A DNA stretch of 64,000 bases from positions 62,001 through 126,000 of the forward strand of contig JAEXAW010000044.1 of NCBI GenBank assembly GCA_023458055.1, in the 5' to 3' direction. The notes beneath the pieces are model-generated. The model saw nothing but the letters and a program-made list of their open reading frames with translations, was not told the DNA's origin and ran no database searches. The translations under genes and the position numbers were made by a program. The number at the start of each line of letters is the position of its first letter. Positions within the stretch are counted from its first letter, which is position 1. This document shows, piece by piece, positions 44,009 through 53,428 of the stretch. Source of the stretch: Pseudomonadota bacterium. Its GTDB lineage: Bacteria; Pseudomonadota; Alphaproteobacteria; Sphingomonadales; Sphingomonadaceae.

Positions 44009-44584
44009 TTATCGGGTTTGTTCAATCAGTCTTGCGAGCAACCCGTGACCTGCATCCCAAGGACCATAGCCGGCGGCGGGGTTGAGGTGACCGACATCGC
44101 CAATATCGACAAGCTCTGCGCCCCAGGCTGCCGCAAGGTCACCCACTTTGGCATAATCGGCCAGCGGGTCATTGCGGCTCGCCGCGACCAGTGTGGGGAA
44201 CGGCAAGGGACTGCGCGCAATCGGCAGCCAACCATTGGCGTCGAGATCAGCTTTGAGCGGATAGCCTTCCGGCAGCGGGTTTTCGACGTCGGCCGGGGTC
44301 GCGAGCAACGCGCCGCGAATTTTGCGCGTCGGTTGCTCGGCCCAATGGGCGACCATCAGGCAGCCCGCACTATGTGCCGCAAGAATGACATCACCCTCAA
44401 TCTGAGCGAGCGCATCATCGAGCGCCTTGACCCGCGCCTCACAGCTGAGGCGATCCGTGGTGAGCGGTTCCACCGTCACCGACCCCGGAATCGCCTTGGC
44501 CAAATGGGTTTGCCAATGATCCTCAACATGATCGCGCAAGCCCGGTACGAACAGCACGGTCACATCATCATGGATGCCTGTCAT
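44009..44584 (-). CDS. RBBP9/YdeN-type alpha/beta hydrolase
   Basis: The 191-residue serine hydrolase has FVPGLRDHVEDHWQTHL near the N-terminus, nucleophile AAHSAGCLMVAHW near residue 72, an Asp in SRNDPLADY and a His in DVGHLNPAAG. Length and motifs fit the RBBP9 family. It probably hydrolyses an ester or thioester intermediate of the pathway; the substrate is unknown. It lies 9 bases after the DUF849 gene. Confidence 0.88.
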   Translation of the reverse strand: MTGIHDDVTVLFVPGLRDHVEDHWQTHLAKAIPGSVTVEPLTTDRLSCEARVKALDDALAQIEGDVILAAHSAGCLMVAHWAEQPTRKIRGALLATPADVENPLPEGYPLKADLDANGWLPIARSPLPFPTLVAASRNDPLADYAKVGDLAAAWGAELVDIGDVGHLNPAAGYGPWDAGHGLLARLIEQTR

Positions 44585-44593
44585 GGGTAACGC

Positions 44594-45658
44594 TCAGGCA
44601 AATTCGCGCATTGGAACGGCAGTCTGGCGCGGCTCGCGATTGGGCGCCATGCCAAGCTTGGCGAGCGTTTCCTCGGTCGAATTATATTGGACGCCGATTT
44701 GGTAGATTTCGCGCGCTTCCTTGGCGGTGGCGACCGGGCGGCCCAGCTCTCCGGCGATGCGGACAAGCTGCTCGATCTGCGCCACCGACGTCATGAGATT
44801 GCCCTTGGTGTCGTAGATATTATCCTCGTTCCCGCAGCGGCAATGCATACCGAGCGCCATCGCGATGGTGTTGATCGGGAGGACATTGCCCATCACCGAT
44901 TCCAGCGTCACGGTCGATCCGTCCGGTGCCCGGCGGATGAACTCCATGAAATTCGCCGGATTAGGCCCATCAAACCCGCCGCCGATGCCGACCCAGGTGA
45001 GGTTGAGGGGACCCTTGTAGAGCCCGCGTCGCACAAGCCGTTCGACCGTTTCCATGTCCGGCATGCAGGTGAGCTGGAAATGCGGCTGGATGCCCGCGGC
45101 GGTCAGGCGACGCAAATGCTCTTCAACCCATTCCGGGCCCGCCGGTACAACCATTTCGCGATAGGCGTGATAGGTTGCAGGGTTAGCAAGGCTGGTGCGG
45201 CCATATTCGGCTTCGCTCATCAGATCCATGATGTTCATCTGGGTCGTGTTGACCGCGATGGTCACCTGATCCGGCGTGGGCTTGAGGTCTGCCAGCATGT
45301 GGCGGACTTCATCCGAAAGCCATTTGGCTTCTGCGCCTTCCTCTTCATTTTCCGGCGCGAACGAGATCGACCCGCCAACCTGGATGATCATATCGGGCAC
45401 ACGTTCACGCACGCCCGCGATCAGTTCGTTGAATTTGGAGAGGCGCTTCGAGCCATGGCCATCTTCCTCACGGCAATGGAGGTGGAGCACGGTTGCGCCC
45501 GCATTATAACAATCCACCGCCTTCTGGATCTGCTCTTCCATCGTGATCGCGATGTCTTCGGGGAAATCCTCCGGCATCCATTCCGGCGCATAGGGCGCTG
45601 CGGTGATTACCAGTTTGTCCTGCGTGTGCGGCAACAAGGAATCATCTAAAAATTGCAC
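44594..45658 (-). CDS. DUF849/BKACE family beta-keto acid cleavage enzyme
   Basis: The 354-residue protein belongs to the family of 3-keto-5-aminohexanoate cleavage enzyme (Kce), which cleaves beta-keto acids with acetyl-CoA. The zinc ligands are visible as H59 and H61 in VLHLHCREEDG and in GMHCRCGNEDN near residue 270, with the substrate-binding core in PNLTWVGIG-type sequence (LNLTWVGIGGGF). The start is GTG, with GAGGAG about 7 bases upstream. Members accept many beta-keto acids, so the substrate remains open. It is somewhat longer than the usual 280-310 residues. Confidence 0.9.
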   Translation of the reverse strand: MQFLDDSLLPHTQDKLVITAAPYAPEWMPEDFPEDIAITMEEQIQKAVDCYNAGATVLHLHCREEDGHGSKRLSKFNELIAGVRERVPDMIIQVGGSISFAPENEEEGAEAKWLSDEVRHMLADLKPTPDQVTIAVNTTQMNIMDLMSEAEYGRTSLANPATYHAYREMVVPAGPEWVEEHLRRLTAAGIQPHFQLTCMPDMETVERLVRRGLYKGPLNLTWVGIGGGFDGPNPANFMEFIRRAPDGSTVTLESVMGNVLPINTIAMALGMHCRCGNEDNIYDTKGNLMTSVAQIEQLVRIAGELGRPVATAKEAREIYQIGVQYNSTEETLAKLGMAPNREPRQTAVPMREFA

Positions 45659-45690
45659 GGAAAATCTCCTCGTAAGAGTGGGTTTGCTTC

Positions 45691-46539
45691 TTAAAAAGGC
45701 TTGTCGCCGATGATCCCGGCGCGCTCCATCCGGCGCACCGTGGGGGCGTAATCCATCACGGCATAATGCTGGGTGCAGCGATTATCCCAGATCGCGACGC
45801 TGTTCGGCTCCCAGCGCCAGCGCACCTGATATTCGGGGATCGCCGCGCGGCTTTGCAGATATTGCAGCAAGCTCGCCGCGCCGGGTGTGAAATCCTGCCC
45901 ATAGCGGACATTATCGGCGGTATGGAAATTGGTAAAATGGGTGGTGAAGCCACAGACGAACAGGACTTTCTCGCCAGTTCCGGGATGGGTACGCACTACC
46001 GGATGCTCGGCATCGGGGAACTGTGCCTTCAGCGCATGGCGTTTGTCTTCGGGCATCCGCGCACCAAAGGTCGCCTCGATGCTATGCCGCGCCTTCAGCG
46101 AGGCGATGGTCTGTTTGATGGGAGCGGCAAGGTCATCATAGGCTTTCGCCATATTGGCCCACATTGTATCGCCCCCGACGGGCGGACAGGTGATACAGCG
46201 CAGCACGGCGCCCATTTGCGGGGCCTCGCGCCAGGTCGTATCGGCGTGCCAGCTATTTTCATAATAGTCCGGCGGCGAATTTTCGTCCTTGTAGATTTGG
46301 ACGAGGCCCGGATGGTCGGGATCGCTGCCGACCACCGGATGATCTTCCAACTGGCCAAAGCGCCGGGCGAACGCGACATGGTCGGCGCGGTCGATGTCCT
46401 GATTGCGCAGGAACAACACTTTATGTTCGAGCAACGCCGCCTTGATCTCGGCAAACAGGCTCTCGTCGCGCGCCGCATCAGCAAGGCTGACGCCAGATAT
46501 TTCGACCCCGATATGCGTGGTCAGCTTCTCGATCTTCAT
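45691..46539 (-). CDS. TauD/TfdA family Fe(II)/2-oxoglutarate dioxygenase
   Basis: The 282-residue enzyme has the iron-binding HxD at H98 and D100 (SWHADTTW), the distal His near 258 (CTQHYAVMDY) and the 2-oxoglutarate-binding Arg in TVRRMERAG. The family includes taurine, alkylsulfonate, alkylsulfate and phenoxyacetate dioxygenases. A sulfonate or sulfate ester substrate would release sulfite or sulfate and fit the YeiH neighbour. Its start overlaps the stop of the oxidoreductase gene by four bases. Confidence 0.93.
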   Translation of the reverse strand: MKIEKLTTHIGVEISGVSLADAARDESLFAEIKAALLEHKVLFLRNQDIDRADHVAFARRFGQLEDHPVVGSDPDHPGLVQIYKDENSPPDYYENSWHADTTWREAPQMGAVLRCITCPPVGGDTMWANMAKAYDDLAAPIKQTIASLKARHSIEATFGARMPEDKRHALKAQFPDAEHPVVRTHPGTGEKVLFVCGFTTHFTNFHTADNVRYGQDFTPGAASLLQYLQSRAAIPEYQVRWRWEPNSVAIWDNRCTQHYAVMDYAPTVRRMERAGIIGDKPF

Positions 46540-47519
46540 AGCACGAACACCGATGAACCGATGGTCTTGCCTGCCTCGAGGTCTTTATGCGCCTCGACAC
46601 ATTGTTCGAGCTTATAGCGTTGGCCGATATCAACCTTGATCCGCCCTGCAGCCAGATTGTCGAACCAGAAGCCCGCCAGCTCGGCGCGCTCGGTGGGGTC
46701 CGCATAATAATCGGCAAAGGCGGGCCGCGTGAAATAGACCGACCCCTGCATCACCATCTGCATGGCATCAATCGGCGGGAATGGACCCGATGCCGTGCCG
46801 CAACCAACCAGCACGCCGCGCCGCCGCAGCGATTTGAGCGAGCCTTCGAACGTATCCTTGCCGACGCTGTCGAACACCGTCTGGACGCCTTCGCCACCGG
46901 TCAATTCCTTGACCCGAGCAGCGACGTCTTCGCGGCGATAAAAGATGATTTCATCGCAGCCCATGGCGCGGGCTTTTTCCGCCTTTTCTTCGCTCGACAC
47001 GGTGCCGATAACGCGCAGGCCAATCAGCTTGGCAATCTGGATTGCGAGGAGGCCGACCCCGCCCGCTGCCGCGTGCAGCAATATCGTATCGCCTGCCTTC
47101 AAACGCGGATCGGTCTTGAGCAACCAATAGGTTGCCGATAGGCCGCGCATGGTAGACGCAGCGGCGGTTTCAAACGAAATCTGCTCGGGCAGTTTGAGAA
47201 GGGGGGCTGCGGGCATCACGCGCTCGGTTGCATAGGCCCCGAGCGGGCTGCCATTATAAGCCACGCGGTCGCCAACCGCGACATTGGTCACCCCATCTCC
47301 GATGGCAAGAATAGTGCCCGCGCCCTCGACCCCGATACCGCACGGCGGCTGGACCGGATAATAGCCCGAGCGGAAGTAGGTATCGGCAAAATTGCACCCG
47401 ACCGCACCGTGCCGAATCAGCACCTCGCCGGGGCCGGGCTCGCCGACTTCGACCTGTTCGACCTTGAGCACTTCGGGCCCTCCGGTCTCGTAAAAACGCA
47501 CAGCTGTAGCCATGGACAT
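46536..47519 (-). CDS. Quinone oxidoreductase-like medium-chain reductase
   Basis: The 327-residue protein is an NADPH:quinone reductase-type member of the zinc-free MDR family: VGCNFADTYFRSGYYP, GVEGAGTILAIG and the nucleotide-binding HAAAGGVGLLAIQIAKL. It is the first gene of the minus-strand operon. It may reduce an enone or quinone made in the pathway; such genes are also general detoxifiers. Confidence 0.9.
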   Translation of the reverse strand: MSMATAVRFYETGGPEVLKVEQVEVGEPGPGEVLIRHGAVGCNFADTYFRSGYYPVQPPCGIGVEGAGTILAIGDGVTNVAVGDRVAYNGSPLGAYATERVMPAAPLLKLPEQISFETAAASTMRGLSATYWLLKTDPRLKAGDTILLHAAAGGVGLLAIQIAKLIGLRVIGTVSSEEKAEKARAMGCDEIIFYRREDVAARVKELTGGEGVQTVFDSVGKDTFEGSLKSLRRRGVLVGCGTASGPFPPIDAMQMVMQGSVYFTRPAFADYYADPTERAELAGFWFDNLAAGRIKVDIGQRYKLEQCVEAHKDLEAGKTIGSSVFVL

Positions 47520-47574
47520 GACGGCTCCTCTCTTATTGTTCGGCTCTAGCGGCGATCTTGCTTGCCTTTTTCAC

Positions 47575-47588
47575 AATTGACGACAATT
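47575..47588. promoter_or_regulatory. Inverted repeat in the divergent promoter of the catabolic cluster
   Basis: AATTG (47575-47579) and CAATT (47584-47588) form a perfect short inverted repeat around ACGA in the 99-base gap between the oxidoreductase and AraC starts. The AT-rich patch is a natural place for both promoters. AraC sites are usually direct repeats, so the assignment is tentative. Confidence 0.3.
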
Positions 47589-47618
47589 ATTTCCCACTCA
47601 GCGCCATTGCGAGGTGGT

Positions 47619-48638
47619 ATGTCCGAACTTGTCCGTGCCGCAACCCTGACCAGCTATGTCACGACGATGCGCAAGCTTGGCGTCGACCCGCTGCCGCTGC
47701 TCAAGGAGGCTGGCCTCGCGCCGAGCCTGACGGAACATCCCGACCAGCTGGTTTCGGCCCGTTTGGTTGTGCGCCTGCTGGAAAAAAGCGCAGCCTTGGC
47801 CAATTGTTCATCGCTCGGCGTGATGATGGCAGAAGGGCGCAACCTCGCCGATCTTGGCGCGGTGAGTTTGCTGCTGAGCTACCAGCCCAATTTGCGCGCG
47901 GCGCTTTCGACGCTGTCCCATTTCCGGAATTCGATCAACGCAACACTGGTTATCAGCGTCGAGGAAGAGGGCGATATTGCGATCATCCGCGAAAATATCT
48001 CGCTCACGCGGCCCGAGCCGATGCAGCAAGCGGTGGGTCTCGCACTCGGCGTGATGGCGCGGCTATGCGCGTCTGTGCTCCCCGACCAGTGGCGGCCGAT
48101 CGCAGTCCATTTTACCCATCCGCATCCGGGTGCCGCCGAGCTTCCCCATTATCGCAGCGTATTTCTCTGTCCGGTCGAGTTCAGTTCGGACTTCAATGGC
48201 ATCGTGGTGAGGCGCAAGGATCTCGATACGGCCAACCCGCGTGCGGACGCGGCATTAGCTGATCACGCGCAACGGCTGATCGAGGCGATTGTGTCACCCC
48301 ACAACCGCACCGTCGCGCAGGCGGTGGAAGAATCGATCATGCTGCTCCTTCCCTCGGGCCGCGCCAATATCAAAAACTGCGCCGACAAGATGGGCGTGAC
48401 CGTGCGCACGCTACAGCGCCAACTGGACCGCGACGGAACAAGTTTCGCGACGCTCCTCAACCAGGCGCGCAGCCATCTCGCAGAACAATATCTTGGCAAT
48501 CCCAATATGCGGATCACCGACGTCGCGGATTTGCTCGGCTATAGCTCCATCGGCGCCTTTACCCGCTGGCACATCCAAAATTACGGCATACCGCCGCGCG
48601 ACAGGCGGTCGGCATCGACCAAGTATAATTTAAATTAG
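47619..48638 (+). CDS. AraC family transcriptional regulator
   Basis: The 339-residue protein has an N-terminal Arabinose_bd-type ligand domain and a C-terminal AraC double helix-turn-helix (IKNCADKMGVTVRTLQRQLDRDG and MRITDVADLLGYSSIGAFTRW). The layout is that of the OruR/GbuR-like branch. The ATG at 47619 is preferred because GAGGTGGT lies just before it. It is divergent from the seven-gene minus-strand cluster and is the obvious candidate regulator, with a pathway substrate as likely effector. Confidence 0.92.
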   Translation: MSELVRAATLTSYVTTMRKLGVDPLPLLKEAGLAPSLTEHPDQLVSARLVVRLLEKSAALANCSSLGVMMAEGRNLADLGAVSLLLSYQPNLRAALSTLSHFRNSINATLVISVEEEGDIAIIRENISLTRPEPMQQAVGLALGVMARLCASVLPDQWRPIAVHFTHPHPGAAELPHYRSVFLCPVEFSSDFNGIVVRRKDLDTANPRADAALADHAQRLIEAIVSPHNRTVAQAVEESIMLLLPSGRANIKNCADKMGVTVRTLQRQLDRDGTSFATLLNQARSHLAEQYLGNPNMRITDVADLLGYSSIGAFTRWHIQNYGIPPRDRRSASTKYNLN

Positions 48639-48837
48639 GCTTCAAAATTGTAGAAGATCTTTTGTTCGTTCAGTTCGGTGAAGTACGTGCCAATTGATTG
48701 TTAAACGATCCAGCGGATATGCAAACCTGCAGTGCTCAGCGCGGATATTGAAAGTGCAACTGGCCCCAAGGATAGAGTTGCGGCGGAAAGCGATTAGGCT
48801 GACGTCAATGGCAAAGCGGTTAGAGAAGGATTTTTAG

Positions 48838-50472
48838 ATGATGAAACTGGTGTTGATCGCGCTTGCTTTTCTCGCCACCGCGCCCGCTTTTGCCCAGACT
48901 GTCCAACCGGTAATCAGCGAGGCTAATGTCGTCGAGACGGTCAAGACGCTGACCGGCCCCGCTTTTGAAGGTCGGGCGCCGGGAACACGCGGCGAAGATG
49001 TGACGATCGGCTATCTCATTGGCAGGCTTGAAGCGCTGGGGCTCGAACCGGCGGGACCGAACGGCCAGTGGACACAGGATGTGCCACTGCTCCACACACA
49101 ACTCGCCAATGATGCGCGCGCGACCATCAGCGTCGGGGGCAAGACATTTGATTGGACGCTAGGTCAGCAGTTCTATGCCTCGACGCTCCAGCCCAAGGAC
49201 CGTGCGACAATCGCCAACGCGCCGATGGTATTTGTCGGCTATGGCGTGACCGCACCCGAACGCGGCTGGGACGACTTCAAAGGCGTTGATCTTAAAGGCA
49301 AGGTTGCGATCTTCCTCGTCAATGATCCCGACTTTGCAGCGACAAAAGGCGAAAAAGTTGCGGGCAAGTTCGGCGGCAAGGCGATGACCTATTATGGCCG
49401 CTGGACCTACAAGTTTGAAGAAGCCGCCCGGCGCGGTGCGATTGGCGCGCTAATCGTCCATGAAACCGAAGGCGCGGGCTATGGCTGGAGCGTGGTCAAT
49501 GCACCGGGCGGAGAGAATTATGGTTTGTTGGTGCCGCCATCAGAGGTTACCAGTCTGGCGCTGCAAGGCTGGATGTCGGGCGATGCGGCAACGAGCCTCT
49601 TCGCAGATGCGGGGCTTGATCTCGCAAAATTGAGCGCCGCCGCCCGCACGGCTGCCTTCCGCCCCGTCGAACTCAAGGGGGCACAATTTTCCGCCGACAT
49701 AGCCGTCAAACAGGAGGTGGTGACGAGCCGCAACGTGCTGGCGATGATCCCGGGGGCGGAGCGGCCGGACGAGGTGGTCAGCTTCGGCGCGCATTGGGAC
49801 GCTTATGGCGAGGATCCCAAGGAGAAAGGCAGCTACCGCGCGGGTGCCAATGATGATGGGATCGGCGTCGCGGCCTTGTTCGAGATTGCCCGTATCATGA
49901 AGGCAGGTCCGCCACCCAAACGCTCGGTGCTGTTCGGTTTCTGGACGGCAGAAGAACGCGGACTGTTGGGCTCGGAATATTATGTTCGCAACCCTTCACG
50001 TCCGCTCGCCAAGACGGTCGCCAATCTCGGCATCGATGTGCTGCAAACCGCGGGGAAGGCGAAAAACGCCATCCTCATCGGCAAGGGGCAGTCCAGTCTC
50101 GAAGATGACTTCGCGCGGGTAGCTGCGACCCAAGGCCGCACGGTCACTGAAGAGAGTCTGCCGGAACGCGGCCTCTTCTTCCGCGCCGACCATTTCAGCT
50201 TCGCCAAGCGCGGTGTTCCCGTGCTGTTGGCGATGGGAATTGCGGGTGCGTCGGATCTCGTCGAAGGCGGTCTTCCGGCGGGGCAGAAGTGGGTCGATGA
50301 TTATACTGGGCGCTGCTATCACAAGGCGTGCGATGCTTACGGGCCGGACTGGAAGCTAGCGGGCGCTATCGAGGATATCGACGCGATGCGGATCATCGGC
50401 ACAGAGCTTGCCAATTCGGATAAATGGCCAAGCTGGAAGCCGGGGAGCGAATTTTCCAAGGTGAAGCGCTAA
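48838..50472 (+). CDS. Exported M28 family zinc peptidase
   Basis: The 544-residue protein has a signal peptide (to PAFAQT), a PA-type insert domain (about 130-250) and an M28 catalytic domain. Zinc ligands and catalytic residues are visible in FGAHWDAYG, GANDDGIGVAALFE, FWTAEERGLLGS and the late RADHFSFAKRG. M28 enzymes are aminopeptidases or carboxypeptidases; this one should act in the periplasm or outside. It has no obvious operon partner. Confidence 0.92.
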   Translation: MMKLVLIALAFLATAPAFAQTVQPVISEANVVETVKTLTGPAFEGRAPGTRGEDVTIGYLIGRLEALGLEPAGPNGQWTQDVPLLHTQLANDARATISVGGKTFDWTLGQQFYASTLQPKDRATIANAPMVFVGYGVTAPERGWDDFKGVDLKGKVAIFLVNDPDFAATKGEKVAGKFGGKAMTYYGRWTYKFEEAARRGAIGALIVHETEGAGYGWSVVNAPGGENYGLLVPPSEVTSLALQGWMSGDAATSLFADAGLDLAKLSAAARTAAFRPVELKGAQFSADIAVKQEVVTSRNVLAMIPGAERPDEVVSFGAHWDAYGEDPKEKGSYRAGANDDGIGVAALFEIARIMKAGPPPKRSVLFGFWTAEERGLLGSEYYVRNPSRPLAKTVANLGIDVLQTAGKAKNAILIGKGQSSLEDDFARVAATQGRTVTEESLPERGLFFRADHFSFAKRGVPVLLAMGIAGASDLVEGGLPAGQKWVDDYTGRCYHKACDAYGPDWKLAGAIEDIDAMRIIGTELANSDKWPSWKPGSEFSKVKR

Positions 50473-50589
50473 AGCTTTTAACAACAGGGTTGGTTTTGAT
50501 CGGCGCGCCCGATAGAGCAGTCTCTTCAAATAAATTTGCGTTAGCGGGGCTCCCTTCTGGCCGGTCTCCGTCAAACGGGGGATTGTGCG

Positions 50590-52053
50590 TTGACTGCCAG
50601 AATTGAAATCGGAACCGAACGGGGCGGCCAGCCGGTCATGGTCGATGTCGAGGAACTGCTCGCGACGCGCTTGCTCGTGCAGGGCAATTCGGGCTCGGGC
50701 AAATCGCACTTGTTGCGCCGCATTCTCGAAGAAAGCGCGCATTTGGTGCAGCAGGTGGTCATCGACCCCGAGGGTGACTTTGCCAGCCTCGAAGATGCGT
50801 TCGGCCATGTCGTGGTCGAGGCTGATACCTATAATGAGCGTGAAATCGCCCGGATCGCGGCACGCATTCGTGAACATCGCGCCTCGGTCGTGCTCAATTT
50901 GGAAGCGTTGGAAGCCGAGCAGCAAATGACCTGTGCCGCGAGTTTTCTCAACGCGCTGTTCGATGCGCCGCGCGAGCAATGGTATCCCGCGCTGGTGGTG
51001 GTGGATGAAGCGCAACTGTTCGCGCCAGCTGCGGGGGGTGAAGTGTCGGATGCGGCGCGCCGCACCAGCCTTTCGGCGATGACCAACCTCATGTGTCGGG
51101 GGCGCAAGCGCGGACTGGCGGGGGTGATCGCGACCCAGCGGCTGGCGAAGCTTGCCAAGAATGTCGCGGCGGAAGCCAGCAATTTCCTCATGGGGCGCAC
51201 CTTCCTCGATATCGATATGGCGCGCGCGGCTGATTTGCTCGGGATGGAACGGCGGCAGGCAGAGCAAATCCGTGATCTTGAGCGCGGCTGCTTCATCGGG
51301 CTCGGCCCGGCGATTGCGCGGCGACCGGTGGCGGTGAAGATCGGTGCGGTCAAAACCGCAACCAAGCTCGGTGTCCACGGCCTCCTTCCCGTGCCGCAGC
51401 GGGAGACGGGTGAGTTTCGCACCATGCTTTTTGCCGAACTGGAGGATGAGGTGGCCCCGCCGCCGCGTCCCGAGCCTAAGCCGCCGGTACTCGGCGCAGA
51501 CGATCTGATCCGCAAGCTGGGAGAAGCGGCGACATCGTCTCGGCTCGAGGAGGAGGAGGAAGCGCTTGATCCCGGCGACGCAGCCCTCATCATTGCGGAA
51601 ATATTTACTGACATGCTCGCTGACCCCGCAAGCAGCGAACAGAGCGAGGCCGCGCTTTATCAGGACTTCAGCGTGCGTTGCCGGATGCGCAAACTTGTCC
51701 GCGCACCCTTGGACTTGAGCGCCTTCCGCTGCCGCTTTGCACTCGCCAAGGCCGGCATTTTTGACCCCACGGAGCCCGTTTGGGCCGAGCTTCTCGCCAC
51801 CGCTGAGCGATTGCCCGAAGATATGCTCGGCGCGTTCGCCCTCATAGGCAAAGCGGCGCTGGAAGGCGCGCCCTGCCCCGAAGATGCGGTACTCGGCCGC
51901 GTCTATGGCACCAGCTCCCCCGGGCGTATCCGCCGCCTCATCGACTATATGGAAAAGCTCGGAGCGATCGTCGTACGCACCGATTTCGGCGGACGGCGGT
52001 CGATTTTCATTCCCGATTTGGGGATCAGCACCGGCGCAGAATTGGTGGATTAA
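50590..52053 (+). CDS. HerA-like (DUF87) ATPase
   Basis: The 487-residue protein has Walker A VQGNSGSGKSHLLRRI near residue 35, Walker B PALVVVDEAQLFAP, an arginine-rich sensor region (MCRGRKRGLAGVIATQRLAKL) and a C-terminal winged-helix-like segment (GRIRRLIDYMEKLGAIVV). It resembles bipolar DNA-translocase ATPases of the HerA/DUF87 type. No NurA nuclease is next to it. The start is TTG at 50590; an ATG at 50638 is possible but would remove the first strand. The cellular role is unknown. Confidence 0.82.
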   Translation: MTARIEIGTERGGQPVMVDVEELLATRLLVQGNSGSGKSHLLRRILEESAHLVQQVVIDPEGDFASLEDAFGHVVVEADTYNEREIARIAARIREHRASVVLNLEALEAEQQMTCAASFLNALFDAPREQWYPALVVVDEAQLFAPAAGGEVSDAARRTSLSAMTNLMCRGRKRGLAGVIATQRLAKLAKNVAAEASNFLMGRTFLDIDMARAADLLGMERRQAEQIRDLERGCFIGLGPAIARRPVAVKIGAVKTATKLGVHGLLPVPQRETGEFRTMLFAELEDEVAPPPRPEPKPPVLGADDLIRKLGEAATSSRLEEEEEALDPGDAALIIAEIFTDMLADPASSEQSEAALYQDFSVRCRMRKLVRAPLDLSAFRCRFALAKAGIFDPTEPVWAELLATAERLPEDMLGAFALIGKAALEGAPCPEDAVLGRVYGTSSPGRIRRLIDYMEKLGAIVVRTDFGGRRSIFIPDLGISTGAELVD

Positions 52054-52114
52054 AATCTGTGGTGGGAAGCCCGATCATCGCTTAAGCTGTCGATTATAAC
52101 GGAGGGAGCGCGCT

Positions 52115-52573
52115 ATGAATTCGAATGATCCGCGACTTATCGAAACGACGAACCATAGTGCGGCACGGGACAGTGAATCTCGCCCGCGAACAGAGACACG
52201 TCCGCCGAACGATCTCACGCCTTCCGGAACGCGCCCAGACGACTTGCTTTCGATCAAACCAAACATCATCAATCTACTGTATATTCTGAGCTTTTTTACT
52301 TTCTTCACCGGGATCGCCGGTGTCGCCCTCTGCTATGTCTGGTCAAATGACGATGTGGTGCCAGCTTGGGAAAAAACACATTTGCGCTACCATATCCGCA
52401 CCTTCTGGCTTGGGCTTCTTGGCATGATAGCCGGGACGGTGCTGCTGTTGGTTCTCATCGGTTTTTTTGTGTGGGCTGCGGTCGCCGTATGGACGGTGGT
52501 CCGCTGTGTGATGTCGTTCACGCGCGCTTCAAAGGGAGAGGCAATGCCCAATCCCGAAACCCTGCTCTGGTAA
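52115..52573 (+). CDS. DUF4870-like membrane protein
   Basis: The 152-residue protein has a polar, Pro/Thr-rich N-terminal 45 residues, then three membrane helices with HLRYHIRTFWLGLLG and VVRCVMSFTRASKGEAMPNP. This resembles the DUF4870/Tic20-like family. No function is established. A GGAGGGAG ribosome-binding site lies upstream of the ATG at 52115. Confidence 0.8.
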   Translation: MNSNDPRLIETTNHSAARDSESRPRTETRPPNDLTPSGTRPDDLLSIKPNIINLLYILSFFTFFTGIAGVALCYVWSNDDVVPAWEKTHLRYHIRTFWLGLLGMIAGTVLLLVLIGFFVWAAVAVWTVVRCVMSFTRASKGEAMPNPETLLW

Positions 52574-52644
52574 GAACGGAACAGGAAATCTCGTCGACGG
52601 TTACGCGTGTGGCGAGAGCGACACGCGCGTTTAACCGGCTCTGA

Positions 52645-53166
52645 TCAGAAAGGCACTTCGTCGTCCAAATCACTGTCGAAGGGCGAACCGCCGCCGGAGC
52701 CCCCGAAATCATTGCCGCCCTGGTTCCAGCCGCCGCTTGCGCCGCCACCGCCTGACGAACCGCCGCCACCCCAGCCATCATTGCTGCGATTGCCGCCGCC
52801 GCCCTGGCCGCCCGGTGCGCCATCGAGCATGACGAGCTTGCCATCAAAGCCGCCAACCGACACTTCGGTGGTGTAGCGGTCATTACCCGACTGGTCCTGC
52901 CATTTGCGGGTGCGCAGCTGGCCTTCAATATAGACTTTGCTGCCTTTGCGCAGATAGCGTTCGGCGACGTTCACCAGACCGTCAGATTGCAAAACAACCG
53001 AATGCCATTCGGTACGCTCCTTGCGCTCGCCGGTGTTGCGGTCTTTCCAGTTTTCGGACGTGGCAAGGCGCAAATTGCAGATCTTGCCGCCATTGGCGAA
53101 GCTTTTAACCTCCGGGTCCTGCCCCAGATTACCAACCAATATGACCTTGTTGACGCTGCCTGCCAT
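52645..53166 (-). CDS. ssb: Single-stranded DNA-binding protein
   Basis: The 173-residue protein has the OB fold (NKVILVGNLGQDPEVK, EWHSVVLQ, YIEGQLRTRKW), a long Gly/Asn/Ser linker and the acidic tip DDEVPF that recruits repair and replication partners. Length and tip are standard for bacterial SSB. GAGGAAATATC upstream supports the start. Confidence 0.96.
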   Translation of the reverse strand: MAGSVNKVILVGNLGQDPEVKSFANGGKICNLRLATSENWKDRNTGERKERTEWHSVVLQSDGLVNVAERYLRKGSKVYIEGQLRTRKWQDQSGNDRYTTEVSVGGFDGKLVMLDGAPGGQGGGGNRSNDGWGGGGSSGGGGASGGWNQGGNDFGGSGGGSPFDSDLDDEVPF

Positions 53167-53241
53167 GATATTTCCTCGTGTATGATTTGCGGGCTAATAA
53201 GCAGCTAATCCGGTCGGGCGCAATAAGGGTTTCATCCCTTT

Positions 53242-53424
53242 GTTTCGCGCAGAGGCACAGAGGGAGCAGAGGCCGCAAAGATGGTCCTAATTCCCGCGAA
53301 GCGGGCGAATCTATCGAATGCCCCGGAAATTTAAAACTCGGGAGATGGCTTTACGCTTTAGCACAAAAGTCGAATCCCAAAAACCTCTGCGAACTCTGCT
53401 TTCCTCCGCGCCTCTGCGCGAAAC
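53242..53424. repeat. MITE-like element with 31-base inverted ends between ssb and feoB
   Basis: GTTTCGCGCAGAGGC begins the left arm (53242-53272) and its complement ends the right arm (53394-53424). The arms match at about 25 of 30 positions and flank about 120 bases without a gene. The right arm stops 4 bases from the feoB stop. It could be a non-autonomous mobile repeat or a long RNA hairpin serving as an attenuator for feoB. Confidence 0.55.
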
Positions 53425-53428
53425 CATG

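Noticed and set aside
44687..45649. 320-codon plus-strand frame over the DUF849 gene
   Set aside because: The minus-strand product has the zinc-binding His pair and operon context.
50356..51378. 340-codon minus-strand frame over the HerA-like ATPase
   Set aside because: Shadow of Walker A and B coding sequence.
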